Below are positions 43,431 to 55,206 of a DNA stretch of 64,000 nt, piece after piece. The DNA comes from Muraenolepis orangiensis (taxonomy: Eukaryota > Chordata > Actinopteri > Gadiformes > Muraenolepididae): positions 62,001-126,000 of the forward strand of contig JANIIK010000499.1 of the NCBI GenBank assembly GCA_027704905.1. Reading direction: 5' to 3'. Under the pieces are notes generated by a model. That model was not told the DNA's origin and made no database searches. It was given only the letters and a program-made list of their open reading frames with translations. Position 1 is the stretch's first letter. Each line of letters opens with the position of its first letter. Position numbers and translations under genes: made by a program.

Positions 43431-44352
43431 AGGTTCAGTGCTGCCACTATCATATCATAGTCATCCATATTACATTACACTATCATAGTTTTTCTGGACT
43501 CATTACAGTTACTGCACCATATTCATGATGCTGCTGCGCTACTGGCACAATGCTTTTTGCACAATTCGACATGTTTATATCATGAACGGTATTGGTGGCG
43601 TGGAGAGGGGTGGGTAGGGAGAAGATATTTTTTGTTGACCGTATGTACTATACGATCATTGCTTTGCCTTGCTTGATTTGCTTTGTTTTGATGTGTTGTG
43701 ATGGATGGAGAGACTGTTTTAAGTATTTTGGAATAAACGGATGGATGCATAACTGGAAACTGGTCCTCGTTGCACCGATGCAACGCCCCCTTACCTAGCC
43801 TCTCGTGACATTTTTTTGTTTGGTTTTTAGTATAGTATTGTTGTAGGTAGTTTATGCTGCAGGAAGGTAAGGGGAGAAGGCAATCCATTGTACTAAAAAC
43901 ATCTGGAATCTTGAATGCATCGCAGCAGACAATAGTTTTGGTTTCTTCCATTATTTTATTTCATTTTATACATTTGTGAAAAAAGCTTATTTATTTATCA
44001 CAAAATGCATGTCAGTATTTATTGGTAACTATTATCTTATCATGTGTTGGTCAACCAGCCCTAGCCGGCGTAAATTTGGCACGTTGGATTATGCGACTGA
44101 AATGCAGTCATTAGTTGCAAATAGAGGAGTGCCCGGAGGTGTTTTTTTTTATTTAGCTTATGAGCTCACTATATAGTGCCCTACATTGAACTCCCTATGA
44201 TGGGAGAAGGGAGGGATTTCAGACACATATCACAATGTTTTAGGTTATATGAAATATTTGTTTTAGCGGTTCACTGTGCAATGGTGTCTCACCTTGGACG
44301 ACACCACCAGCTCTTTAATAATGTTGGGCATTTTCTTTTGTCTGTCGTCCAG
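43431..44352. other. Intronic, LINE 3' end remnant and unassigned
   Basis: 43440-43570 contains tactgcaccatattcatgat and gctgctgcgctactggc, matching the 3' tail of the LINE family also seen (in inverse orientation) at 45130-45250 and 54530-54660. From 43600 to 44330 I see no supported feature until the pyrimidine tract of the F-box exon. Confidence 0.5.
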
Positions 44353-44476
44353 CTGGCCTTGTACGTGCTGTCGTTCCTGTTGCCAAAGGACCTCCTCCAA
44401 GCGGCCCAGACATGTCGCTACTGGCGCATCCTGGCCGAGGATAACCTGCTGTGGAGGGAGAAGTGTCGACAAGTGG
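44353..44476 (+). CDS. fbxw7: fbxw7 exon, F-box
   Basis: 124 bp, starts in phase 0 after GTCCAG and ends one base into a Gly codon before donor GTCAGT. It reads LALYVLSFLLPKDLLQAAQT, then CRYWRILAEDNLLWREKCRQ. The F-box binds Skp1 and so links the substrate receptor to Cul1. The second Leu of FLLPKD is Glu in the mammalian protein as I recall it; the other core positions are unchanged. Confidence 0.96.
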
Positions 44477-44589
44477 GTCAGTGATACGAGTCAAACCTAT
44501 AGAAACGTACAGGGTGGGCGGGGGCGACATCCTTTCATCCAGGAACAGAATGAACAGAATCAAATCTTTTCCTTGATTTTACCCTGCAG

Positions 44590-44726
44590 GGATTGACGAG
44601 CCCCTGCAGCTCAAGAGGAGGAAGGCGCCCAAGCCGGGCTTCACCCACAGTCCATGGAAGAGTGCCTACATCAGACAACACAGGATAGACACCAACTGGA
44701 GAAGAGGAGACCTCAAATCACCCAAG
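44590..44726 (+). CDS. fbxw7: fbxw7 exon, F-box to WD linker
   Basis: 137 bp, entered with two bases completing Gly. Reads IDEPLQLKRRKAPKPGFTHS, then PWKSAYIRQHRIDTNWRRGD and LKSPK, the helical linker between F-box and propeller. Acceptor CTGCAG and donor GTAAGC are canonical. The intron upstream is only 113 bp. Exons 4 and 5 of this list together are 261 bp, a whole number of codons. Confidence 0.96.
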
Positions 44727-44959
44727 GTAAGCTCTTTTTATTCATATTAATTTAAACTTGGTTCCCCCCTCAAGTTGCCATTCAAAAACGCTCGGAAGTA
44801 TGACGTTTATATGAAATATAAGCTATATAGTTCTGTTTTTTTGCCATTTGCAACAAGTGCAATGGAATGCTTACTCCCTCTTCCCTCCTGCAGTATGAAT
44901 TTCCTACAACAATACTATACTAAACTACACAATACTTAACTGAACAATACTATACTATT

Positions 44960-45300
44960 AACCACACTATATATAACCTATGATATGCTATACTATATAT
45001 GATAATCAACACTATAAACAACACTATGTACAATACTATAGGCTATAAACAAAACTATACTGTAACAATACTGTATACAAAAAATTAACAATAAATTAAA
45101 CCATAAAACAATAAATGAATGATATATACATATGGTGTATTGTGCAAAAAGCATTTTAAAGTACCAGTAGGGCAGCAGCATCATGAATACAGTGCACGAC
45201 TTGTAATCAGTCCAGAAAGTATGGTAATGTATTATGGGTGACAATGTTATGGTAGGTGCACTGCCTGTGGATAAAAACTGTTCTTGAAACTCAGAATCTG
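44960..45300 (-). repeat. L2/Rex1-like LINE 3' end
   Basis: Contains cagcagcatcatgaatacag and tgcctgtggataaaaactgt, which recur at 54560-54710. In this family they lie just downstream of the RT. A run of imperfect actata repeats (44915-45070) precedes it. Confidence 0.6.
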
Positions 45301-46460
45301 AAAGTTGTTTATTGCCATTTACCGTTGTAAAAAGACTCATTGGAATTTGACAACACAGTAAAGTGCAAGACAAAACTGTACAAAACAAGGCAAAACAATA
45401 TGTACAAAAATGTTAAGTAAGTGGTCTAGTGCAAGGCGCAGGTGGCAGTTTGTAGTGCAAAACGTATAACAGTCCAGTGCAAATTTTGCATTTTAATATA
45501 CATATAAATAGAAGTATAAATATTGGTCTGTGTGGGTGTTAGGGCTGGGCGATATGGACTTAAAACTATATCACGATATTTCATGGTATTTTTTGCGATG
45601 ACGATAAATGACCAAAAAATAAAATATCTTAATCCTTACCATCATCAAATACGTAAGGAATAATGAACGGAACGCTCATTAATAAGTCTGTAGTTGGTCC
45701 CGATTTATTATGATTTACTTCCGCGGAGAAAAAAATAGTTCTCCGAAGTTGAAGCGTTGCTTGGCAACTGGCGCAAACAATTCAGCAATTCTATCAGCAA
45801 GTCAGTATTTTCCGTCAGGAAAAGTGAACGGGACTACTCGCGGATTAATTAACTATTAACTCCTCCTCGCCTCGTTTGGAACTCCGCCTTCCGCCATTGT
45901 TGTTCTCCTTCTACATGCCCACGTTTGTTCGCATATGTAAACACGTCATTAATTATCGTCATTACCGCGATAAACGATACGATATGGCACAGCCCTAGTG
46001 GGTGTATGAGGGCTGAGTCCAGTAGGGGGGGGGGGGGTCTTCAGAGGGTGAGGCGGGCCTCGTTGACGAGGCTGGAGGTCGTGGGGAAGAAGCTGTGTTT
46101 GTGGTGTACAGTTCTTGTCCTGATGGCCCACAGCCTCCTGCCGGAGGGGAGCGGTGCAAAGAGACTGTGGCCTGGGTGAGAGGGGTCGGCCATAATCTTT
46201 CTGGCCCGCTTCAGGGACCTGTAGTCATGCAGGGTCTGGAGAGAAGGCAGGTTGCAGCCGATCACTCTCTCCGCAGAGCGTATGACACGCCGCAGTTTGG
46301 ACTTGTCTTTTGCAGTGGCAGTGGGAAACCAGGTGGTGATGGAGAAGGTGAGGATGGATTCAATGATGGAGGTGTAGAAGAGAACCATCATGGACTGAGG
46401 CATGTTGAATCTGCAGTAAAACTCGTTCAGGACGTTGGCAAGGAGTTATTCATCAGATGA
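45300..46460 (-). mobile_element. Rex1-like LINE 3' half, split by a MITE
   Basis: The minus-strand frame 46403-46041 encodes an RT C terminus: MMVLFYTSIIESILTFSITT, KSKLRRVIRSAERVIGC, ARKIMADPSHPGHSLFAPLP and TVHHKHSFFPTTSSLVN. The 3' UTR follows at 46030-45300 and is interrupted by the MITE at 45540-45997. The RADPSHPGH-type motif and HKNSFFP-like motif are typical of Rex1/Babar LINEs as I recall. Confidence 0.7.
45540..45997. mobile_element. hAT MITE nested in a LINE 3' UTR
   Basis: 458 bp with terminal inverted repeats TAGGGCTGGGCGATATGG and CGATATGGCACAGCCCTA, and a perfect 8-bp target duplication GTGGGTGT (45532-45539 and 45998-46005). It is non-coding. The surrounding LINE 3' UTR is continuous across the insertion. 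Confidence 0.92.
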
Positions 46461-47140
46461 ATGGGGGAACTTTGGTTTGTAGTTTGATCTGTCGGAGGCG
46501 TTTCCAGACAGAGTATGATTGGCCATCTGACAACTGATTTGGAATTTTTCCAGAGCAGAGTGTGTACTTAGCCTTCTTAAACTGGTCCTTGTCCCCACTC
46601 TTCCGTGCTTCTTCCTTCATCAGCCTGAGTTTCACTGAGAACCAGGGTTTGCCATTATTGTAATGAACTCTGGAGCGAGAAGGGACACAAACATTCTCAC
46701 AATGTCTGCGTACACCTCTAGATCACCGCCTACAGCCTCAATCGCCCATTCAAAACCCTCTGTACCACCGCCAGCATTATCCAACATGGTGCTAGTTTTC
46801 TTCTGAGCCTCGCTAGTCCACAACTTTAAAAACGTGACCACAGGCTTAGAGTTTTAGTTTCTGCCTGTATTTCGGTATCAAGTGGACGATGTCATGGGTC
46901 TGAGTGTCCTAGCACAGCTCGGGAGCAATTAGGCATTGCTGAGGGTCGTGTAGCAGTGGTCTAAAGTGCGTTTCCCTCTGTTTGCGCACTTAATCTGCTG
47001 CCGATATTTTTGGGAGATCATGGCTGTGGTTCGCTTGGTTGAAGTCGCCGAGGACGAGAACAAAGGATTCCGGATGTTTCCGTTCCACAGTCATTATTTG
47101 GTCAGCTAGCATGCTCTGCGTCGGGAGGAATGTAAACGCA
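46453..47140 (-). mobile_element. L2-like LINE endonuclease to pre-RT fragment
   Basis: Minus-strand blocks: SFVLVLGDFNQAN (endonuclease GDFN, about 47060-47020), KRTLDHCYT (about 46965), a linker with VTFLKLWTSEAQKK (46841) and EARKSGDKDQFKKAKYT with VWKRLRQIKLQTK (46610-46460). It is a decayed first half of a fish L2-like LINE lying upstream, on the same strand, of the Rex1-like 3' half. The two may be one chimaeric insertion or two neighbours. Confidence 0.65.
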
Positions 47141-47319
47141 CACCTGAATGAATGAATGAACTGAACTCACGGCGAGAATAGAAGGGTCGGCAGTTTATGA
47201 ACAGGGTTTCCAGCGACTGCAGCAATTCTGATAAATCACTGTCACGTCCTTATACCAAGATGTAAGGACCCTGATTCTGCGGAACCGTGACTAAGACCGC
47301 AAGGGGGAGAAGAGATAGG

Positions 47320-48600
47320 GCCAAGGGTGGTTGTGGTCTTTGGTATGGAGATTGCCTTATTCCGACATCTGGTCCTATTGATGTCAATGTATGGAAGTTG
47401 TCCTTGCACCTTCGCGTCAGCAGAACTACCTCATCTCTGTAATCTGATTGTCTGTGGCTGTACAGTCATGTGTGTACAGAGTACAGCAGCCTTTGGATGC
47501 TCTGTGTTGAGGACCAAAGTTGTTGTTTCCAATCTATACCACTTGAGGCCTGCCAGTCTGGAAGTCCATTATCCAGTTACAGATGGGGGTGCCCAGACCT
47601 AGGTCCCTCAGTTTCAGGACCAGCTTGGTGGGAATGATGGTGTTGAATGCCGAGCTGTAGTGAATGCGGTGAACAACAGTCTGACGTAGGTGTCCCTGTG
47701 TAGTGCCAGGGAGATGGTGTTGTCTACAGACCTGTTTGGTCTGTATGCAAACTGAGTGGGTCCAGGGTAAAGTTGATGTATTACCTGTTCCTCTAGGCTC
47801 ATGGTTATGGGTGTTTAAGCCACTGGAAGATGACCATTGAGGCCTATTACCTTGCTCGTTTTGGGTAACGGCACAATGGTTGTTTCTTTAAAGCACACTG
47901 GGACGACAGACTGGTGACAGATGTAGTACAGCATCTTTCCAGCCACTAATGGTCCTCGAAGTTGTGAATGTGGTCTTCAACTTCTGTTAGTACACAGGAA
48001 GAAGAAGCACGGAGTCTTGGTCTGATTTCCTGAAAGCCGGCCATGCAACAACGCAATAAGCATGCAGATTCTTGGAATAGCAGTGATCAAGAGTCTTGCT
48101 GTGCCCTGTCGGACATGAGATGTGTTGATAGTATTTTAGCTATACCTTCTTTCCGGTAGTTGCACTGCTGTGTCAACTAACTACTGCTGAATCCCGGTAG
48201 TTGCACTGCTGTGTCAGGTATCATGGAGGTCAGCCAAGTCTCCGTTAGAATCATGGCACAACACTCCCTAATTTCCCGCTGTGAGGTGATACGGCAGTTC
48301 AGTTCGTCTTTCTTGTTTGCCAGAGACTGGACGTTGGCAAGGAGAGTGCTCAGTAGGGCTGGTTTCCATCCCCTTCGGCGTGTCCTAACCAGTAGGTCGC
48401 CACAGGACCCCCTCCTGCGGGCACTTTTGTTGTTGCCCCCCGGGGCTTGGTGGCCAGGGAGTGGTCCATTGTCCCTCTGTATCTCCGCAGGTAAGTCCCA
48501 GTTCTTTGTTGCGTTGTCTGTTTTTGTAATGTTCTTTGTGTTTGATAATCGTATGTGATAACACACATGGTGAAACAGGTCAAAAAAGTAAACCAAGTAA
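47320..48600 (-). mobile_element. L2-like LINE fragments
   Basis: The minus strand carries an endonuclease N-terminal block (LLANVQSLANKKDELNCRI and CAMILTETWLTSMIPDTAVQ, 48360-48190) and further on an RT block (QFAYRPNRSVDNTISLALH, 47740-47690). Stops and shifts break all frames. Together with 46.45-47.14 kb they suggest several truncated L2-like copies in one direction. Confidence 0.65.
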
Positions 48601-49299
48601 ACTGGTAGACCTTTCTGCGTGCAGGTGATTTAATTCAATTTGTCAATATGTGCCTGCAGAATACATCTGTAGCAAACGACTGCTGCCTCTACACAATAAT
48701 ATGGCTTTTTGAGGGCTCCTCCCGAAGACAAGGACACAGGGTGATGAGAAATCCGGTTTATTGCAAGAGTTTGAGTCATTGTGAACAGAGCAAGATGGTA
48801 CATGCTAAAGCTCTCCTAGTGTGTGTGGTGGTGGCTGGTTTAACCTGTGGGCCCCCTCACCAGCTATAAAGTTATCAGTCTAACTCAGGCCAGGTGAGGC
48901 TGCTTAATCCATCAACCAACACACACTCCACAACATCCATCTCATGGAATAGGACGAAGCTGTGTAGTTGCTGGATGCTGTGATGCATTTGTGTTTTTTT
49001 GGCAGATGGCGATTCTTACTGTACTTCCTCAACACAACACTGCATGTACAGTGTGTTTTGTCACTTGCCGAGTTGGCAGTTCCCTGGCCCACTTTCCGCT
49101 CACAATGTTGACACACACACCTACAGAAGAGGACAGTTTGTGTATGCAGCAATGTGACATCCGCACCGACACCATCTGCCTCTGGTCCTCAACTGCGTCA
49201 TTGTCCGGCACATTGTTGCACATTGTCCCTTTACTATAATTTATACAGTATATATAATATTCTTCTGTCTCCTCTGCTTATTCCCCTCTCCTCTCCCAG
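48601..49299. other. Intronic, no recognisable feature
   Basis: No supported coding or repeat feature apart from the pyrimidine-rich acceptor region of the WD1 exon (ccctctcctctcccag at 49284-49299). Confidence 0.5.
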
Positions 49300-49413
49300 G
49301 TGCTCAAGGGCCATGACGACCATGTCATCACCTGCCTCCAGTTCTGTGGCCACCGCATCGTCAGCGGCTCAGACGACAACACACTCAAGGTCTGGTCGGC
49401 GGTCACAGGGAAG
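49300..49413 (+). CDS. fbxw7: fbxw7 exon, WD repeat 1
   Basis: 114 bp, phase 0 at both ends. Reads VLKGHDDHVITCLQFCGHRI, then VSGSDDNTLKVWSAVTGK, the first blade of the eight-bladed propeller. Acceptor is CTCCCAG and donor GTAAGA. Confidence 0.96.
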
Positions 49414-49734
49414 GTAAGAGTCCACCCTCGAGGGCTTCACCCTCTTTTTCCGCTGATGTCCAACGAGCTGAGGTTTTCAATGGGTTTTCCTTTTCCAGGC
49501 TCCCGTGGACAGCTTTCCTTTTCAATAGGCCTGTTAACCAGCATTATTTTTCAGTTATTTTAGTAATTCAAGACTTTGTTTTACAACCTTGTTCAAGGTA
49601 CACCAATCCATCAGCAATCAGTCTAGCGTGTAACCGCTTATTCGAGTCACGCATTTCATATAGCTTGCCCTCTAGCGCCTAACTTCTCATTCTGATGGTT
49701 ATTGATTACCGGCATTCGCACATCCACTCAAACC

Positions 49735-49749
49735 TATAGAGATATATAG

Positions 49750-49791
<42 letters not shown>

Positions 49792-49870
49792 GTATACAGA
49801 TATATAGATATAGAGATATATATAGATATAGATATAGAGATATATATAGATGGATAGATATGTATATCAG
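49735..49870. repeat. TA/GATA-like microsatellite
   Basis: Runs of atatat with interspersed agatat and tagata. It resembles the tract that hosts the Tc1/mariner at 19-21 kb. Confidence 0.85.
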
Positions 49871-49994
49871 CATCTGTTTTGGCAGGAATAAAGAGAGAAG
49901 CCCCCCGATAATTGGATGTACAGCATGATAATTGTGCTAACTCCTATCGAGTAACTATTGTTTGACAGCATTCTCTTCCTAGACATGGCATCTC

Positions 49995-52900
49995 AAGTCA
50001 ATTTTATTTGTATAGCCCTTAATCACAGTTAGTCTCAAAGAGCTTCACAGGCCACATGTTTACAACACCCCCCAAACCCTAAGCCCTGCCCCCCCTAAGC
50101 CCCGCCCCCCCAAACCCTAGCCCCCCTAAGGGCAAGAAAAAACCTTAAGGAATGGGATCCCTCCTTCAGGAATGGTTCAGGAGTGCAATGGGTGCCATAA
50201 GTGACCTATACTAATGTACATAGTAAAGTGCAAAGAAAATGATTTATACAAATATTAAAATGAGAACATCATTTGTGTGTGGTGTTGGCCTGTATCCTTC
50301 CGGTGGGGATTACAACGGCACACTGGAAAACAGAAGCAGACTGCAGTATGGTTAGATGGGGTAGGGTGGACATGGAACATGTGTAGAACCTCTAGTCTAG
50401 TACCTATCAGTCTGATGGTTAGATGGGGTAGGGTGGACATGGAACGTGTGTAGAACCTCTGGTCTAGTAGCTATCAGTCTGATGGTTAGATGGGGTAGGG
50501 TGGACATGGAACATGTGTAGAACCTCTAGTCTAGTACCTATCAGTCTGATGGTTAGATGGGGTAGGGTGGACCAGGAACATGTGGAGAACCTCTAGTCTA
50601 GTACCTATCGGCAGCAGTAGGTTAGTGCTGACTAACAAGTCAATTTTGCTGTAACAAGAGCTGAGGGGCACTCCTAGGCGCCAAACGACAATGTTAAAAG
50701 GTAGGTTTTAAGTTGCGATTTTAAATATTTCAACAGTCTGCTTCCCTAATTACAGGTAGCGGACTGTTCCACAAATAGGGCGCACGGTAGGAGATACGCT
50801 CTATTCCCTGCTGATTTCTTTCTGACATTTGCGATTGATGGAAGACCGGGTCCTGAAGCCGGGGCCGAGAAGGACAATAAGGTCCTTCAGGTATGATGGT
50901 GCTAATCTGTGTAGTATTTTAAGTATAAATGCAGTTCTGGTTATACTTTTTACATGTTAATGTTAGATTTGCATAACCGTGAAAACGTATTCCATAACTG
51001 CGAATAATATCACAAAGAGGGAGCATGACAATTGCAAAGAGCAAAGGACCAAGGACCAACCCTTGGGCAAGACCAAAGCTTAGTTTACAGTGATTCGATT
51101 CTGAATCATCACAAAAAACAATTGTGTCCTATTTGTGAGGTAAGATCTGAACCAGAGAAGAGCTGAGCCTTTGATGCCAACATAGTGTTCGAGACGATCA
51201 AGGAGGATGCTGTGGTCGACTGTCGAAGGCGGTACTAAGGTCGAGCAGCACCAGCAAAGAGCTTGCATTGCTGTTCATGGTAAGGAGAAGATAATTTACT
51301 ACTCCTGTCACATCAGTTTCAGTGAAGCAGAAGGTTCTAAACCCAGACTGGAAGGGTTCAAATAAGTTGTTCATCAGATGATTGATGGTTTGGTAAGCTA
51401 CAATTATTTCCAGTACTTTCGAAAGTAAAGGAAGGTTAGAGATCGGCCGATAGTTGCTAAGTACTTCTGGGTCTAGGCCGGGCTTTTTCAGTAGAGGTTT
51501 TATCACAGCAGTCTTGAAAGGTAGATGGAACTGTTCCAGTAGACGGGGATAAGTTCACGAGCATAGTAGGCCCAACCACTGGGAAAAGTTCCTTAAGAAC
51601 CTTGGTGGGGAGTGTGTTCAGCATACAGGTAGTGTGTTTAGAAGCCTGTATTAGTTTAGCAAGTTCATCCAAGGTGATTGTGCTGAACTGCAAGAAGGTT
51701 GCTTCAGGAGGGACACAGTGCCTCTCTTGCATGATGTTCAGGATATATTTTCTAATAGACTCAATTTTGTGCTCAAAGAATTCTATGAATTTGTGAGTGA
51801 GGAGCCGACTGTTAGAGGTGTTTTTTTTTGCGTCAAGCTTCTTAGTGTCAAGCGGAAACTTAGGGTTGTTCTTGTTTAAGTTGATGACGCTTGAGAAGTA
51901 GGCGTTTCTGTAAGTAGTTGTTGTGGCTTTATAGCTATAAAGCCACAGAGCAGGCCATCAGCAGGATGCCATGCAAGATGATAGACTTGTTGAACACTAT
52001 TTGCGTTCTGGTCTTCTGCAGCTTCGTTTGAGGGTGCGAGTCATCATTGAACCAAGGCGCTGGCCGTTTTGTGTTTCGCTTTTTAACAATAAGAGGAGCA
52101 GCAGAGTCGATACCACCACCTTGAAAGTAAGCAGGAAAGTGTAAGGTGAGACGGCCAGGTCTGAGATTTCAACACCACGGGCCAAGACGAGATCCAGCGT
52201 GTTTCCACTGTTGTGGGTAGGGTGCTGGACAAGCTGTTTAAAGCCAAGCGCATCTGTAATAGAAAGAAAAACCTTTGCGAGAGGATCAGATGGGTTATGT
52301 TAAAATCACCAACAAGCAAAACACTGTCAGATTATGTTACAAGTCAGCCGCAAACTCGGAACTCATCCACGAAACGTGTGTATGGGCCCGGTGGGCGGTA
52401 TACTATAGCTAAGAAGAATGAGTCTACTGACCTTTCTGCTGTATAGGTACTGAGGAGCAGAAAGTAAGTACTTCAAAGGATGAAAAAGCGTAGTTATTTT
52501 TTTTGCTTCATGGCGAGTTTTGAATTTGAGATTAAAGCCAATCCACCACCTTTTTTTGATTCTCGCGATAACTGCTAACATAATTGGGTGGGGTAGCTTT
52601 GTTTAATGGTAAGTAAACGTCTGGTTTTAACCATTTTTCACATAGGCCCAGGATGTCTATTTTATTTTCAACCACTAGATCATGGACAAAGTGTTTTTAG
52701 TTGAAAGCAATCTAATATTTATGAATCTTATTCTAAGCTCTTCCAAAGTATTAAGGTTTGAGGGAGTTGGATTGCAACAAGCTCAGTGGAAGATTACATT
52801 CAGTACACTCAGTAACATTTTTGAAAATGGGCTTTCGTCTGCGGGGTTTACACCTGGGGACAGTGCGGGGCTGCTGCACAATTCTGATAGGTGAGGTGTA

Positions 52901-53480
52901 CTATAAACCTTGAGTTTGCAGATGTTGCTGCTGTGACCAGTATAAAAACCTGGGGGCACCTCGGTGTCAGCCTGGGTGATGTAGCATGTAATGCTAACTA
53001 ACCTAGTTAACCCACTCAGTCTTCTAGACTCTGCAACATGGGCTAGTATGTTGCTAGCAGGTTTGCTAATTGACTGCGTCCCAGTGTGCTGTAGGTACAT
53101 ACGTAAGTCACGCCTGGCTAAGACTATCTATGTAATCTGACATAATTGAGGCGCCTAACACAGTAGGGTGAAGGCCGTCTCATCAGCATGCCAGGGCGGT
53201 TCCACATGGTGGACCAGTTATCTACAAAACCTAAGCCCTGCTCTTCACTATAACGTGCCAGCCAACGATTCGGAAATAGTCTACTATAATGCTCATCATT
53301 ACTCCTGGTAGGTAGAGTGCCAGAGAGAATGAATGGATGCCGACATCTTTCTGGCGAAGTCACACAGTATAACTGTTACTTTTAGTGACTTCTGATTGTC
53401 TCATCCTAGTATCGTTGGTGCCGACATGAATTACATGACAAGACGTTCCGTTTCTTCACCCGCCATGTTTATGTGCAGTA
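49995..53480 (-). mobile_element. CR1/L2-type LINE with esterase ORF1, decayed
   Basis: About 3.5 kb in one orientation. ORF1 remnants at 53430-53120 contain VIHVGTNDTRMRQSEVTKS and GLGFVDNWSTMWNRPGML, the GDSL-like esterase signature known from ORF1 of CR1/L2-like elements. An endonuclease follows (LVGDFNITH, about 52317), then RT (MIKPLLKKPGLDPEVLSNYR, LEPFQSGFR-like, and SSLLVLLDLSTAFDS near 51500-51215; ALLWFRSYLTNRTQ near 51150). The 3' end at 49995-50180 is caagtcaattttatttgtat followed by C-rich sequence. Frames are broken in many places. The 67-bp tandem repeat lies in the 3' part. Confidence 0.8.
50347..50613. repeat. 67-bp tandem repeat, four copies
   Basis: Unit begins gatggttagatggggtaggg and ends tagtacctatcagtct. 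Starts fall at about 50347, 50414, 50481 and 50548, exactly 67 bp apart. Copies differ by one to three bases. It sits in the 3' region of the LINE at 49995-53480. Confidence 0.92.
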
Positions 53481-54389
53481 TATTTCTTGGTCCATATAAA
53501 GAAAACTACACACTGAAGTATCTTCCTTGTATGGTTTATTTACCATTCTTTACAGCACCGGCAACCGTCATCAGTACTGCAGCAAACGACCATCTTTATT
53601 GAACAAGGTTCGCGCCAGAAAGTAGCAACATACATATGTGATTTACATGTCACGTGTACACAGTACAACTTAACTCTTATAATAGAGGTGCACAAAATAT
53701 GTCAATAATAAAACATGTACTATGAGTGAGAACATGTCTTAACACAAACTATCTCTAAATATAGTTAATACAAATATAGATCCCAAAATTCATTATTTTA
53801 TTTTTTTTGCTCGTTACTTACCCTGTCTAGTTGCACACACCGATATTGTGAGAGCATCCAACAAGGCGTTATTTTATATTCGATCAACCTACGTGTTTTG
53901 TATATGCCTGAAGCTCAACATTTTTAATTGTTAAATCCAAAATTAGCCAATTAACCTTAACCTTGGCAATCAATTCAAATATGACGCCTCGTCGTTTCTG
54001 CTTGTCCTCTACCGTTGAAGATGTTGCTTTTTTGATCATTCTTTCTTTTTCTTTTCTCTTTTCCGGTCTCACTCACTCACACACACAGCTTCGAATGCCG
54101 TTAAAATGTCCTTAGTGGCGTCAGTCAGCAGCAGTCTCCGCTGTCGGGCTGATTTAATATGGCAGCACTGCAGACTTCTGCTATTGGATCCAAGGGAGGA
54201 GGTGCTGCGGCAGGTGTTCTTGCTGTATGGATATTAAACACCTGCACTGGTTCTCTGCATCTCGAGGTTGCATAAGCCATAGACGGGCATTGCATCTTCC
54301 TTAATTTTCTGCTGTGCCTAATGAGGGATAATGCATCCGTTGGGTTAATGACATTTCACAGAGATACAAGATATTTATTGCCCATTTGT
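53481..54389. other. Intronic, no recognisable feature
   Basis: AT-rich with a short (ac)n run at 54074-54085. A Lys/Arg-rich minus-strand frame at 54072-53884 has no recognisable domain. Confidence 0.5.
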
Positions 54390-55200
54390 AACCAGTACAT
54401 TGGAATGCTTACTCCCATTCCCTCCCACAGTATACATCTCCAAAACAATACCATAAGAATAATATATACAATAAAAATGAACAAAAAAAGGACGGCAAAG
54501 TGACTGATACATGATATGAATGTGTTGAATGGTGTGAAAAAATGTAAAAGTATTTAAAGTGCCAGTAGTGCAGCAGCATCATGAATACAGTGCAGTAGCT
54601 GTAATGAGTCCAGCAAAGTATAAAAGTGTAATGTTAATGACAATGTTATGATAGTGGCAGCACTCCTAGCAGTTCAGTAGACTGCCTCACTGCCTGTGGA
54701 TAAAAACTATTCTTGAACCTAGTAGTCCTTGTACGGATGCTGCGCGACCGGATGGTAGGGGGGGGGGTGGAGAAGAGATGGTGCCTAGGGGGGTTGCAGT
54801 CCTTAATGATGGACATGGCCTTCTTCTGACATCTGGTCCTACAGATCTCCTCAATGCATGGAAGTGCACACCTGATGGATGGCGTTCTTGTCCTGTGCGG
54901 TGGTGTTTTTGTACCACACAGTGACTCCACTCGTCAGGATGCTCTCTACGGTGCCACTGTAGAAGTTCACTAGCCACCTCTGGCCTATTCCGCTTTTCCC
55001 AAGGCACCGCAGGTGTCGTAAAGAGGCGCCTGTGTCCCTAGACCTACTCCAGTTTGCATAAAGACCTGTTTGGTCTGTATGCAAACAGGAGTGGGTCTAG
55101 GGACTCTGGGATGAAAAAGTTAATATGCAACATTACAAGTTTCTCCTGTTCACTTCATGGCTATGGGTGTTAAATCCACTGGACGATAATCATTGAGCAA
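54390..55200 (-). mobile_element. L2-like LINE 3' part, minus orientation
   Basis: The minus strand encodes GIGQRWLVNFYSGTVESILT and SGVTVWYKNTTAQDKNAI (55000-54880), then ICRTRCQKKAMSIIKDCNPP and TTRFKNSFYPQAV (about 54840-54690), followed by a 3' UTR that matches 45130-45300. It forms the left arm of an inverted pair with 55207-55700. Confidence 0.75.
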
Positions 55201-55206
55201 GTTACC

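Noticed and set aside
50060..50125. C-rich repeated cccc(t)aagcccc stretch considered as telomere-like or G-quadruplex repeat
   Set aside because: Short and irregular, and part of a common LINE 3' tail in fish. Not a telomeric motif.
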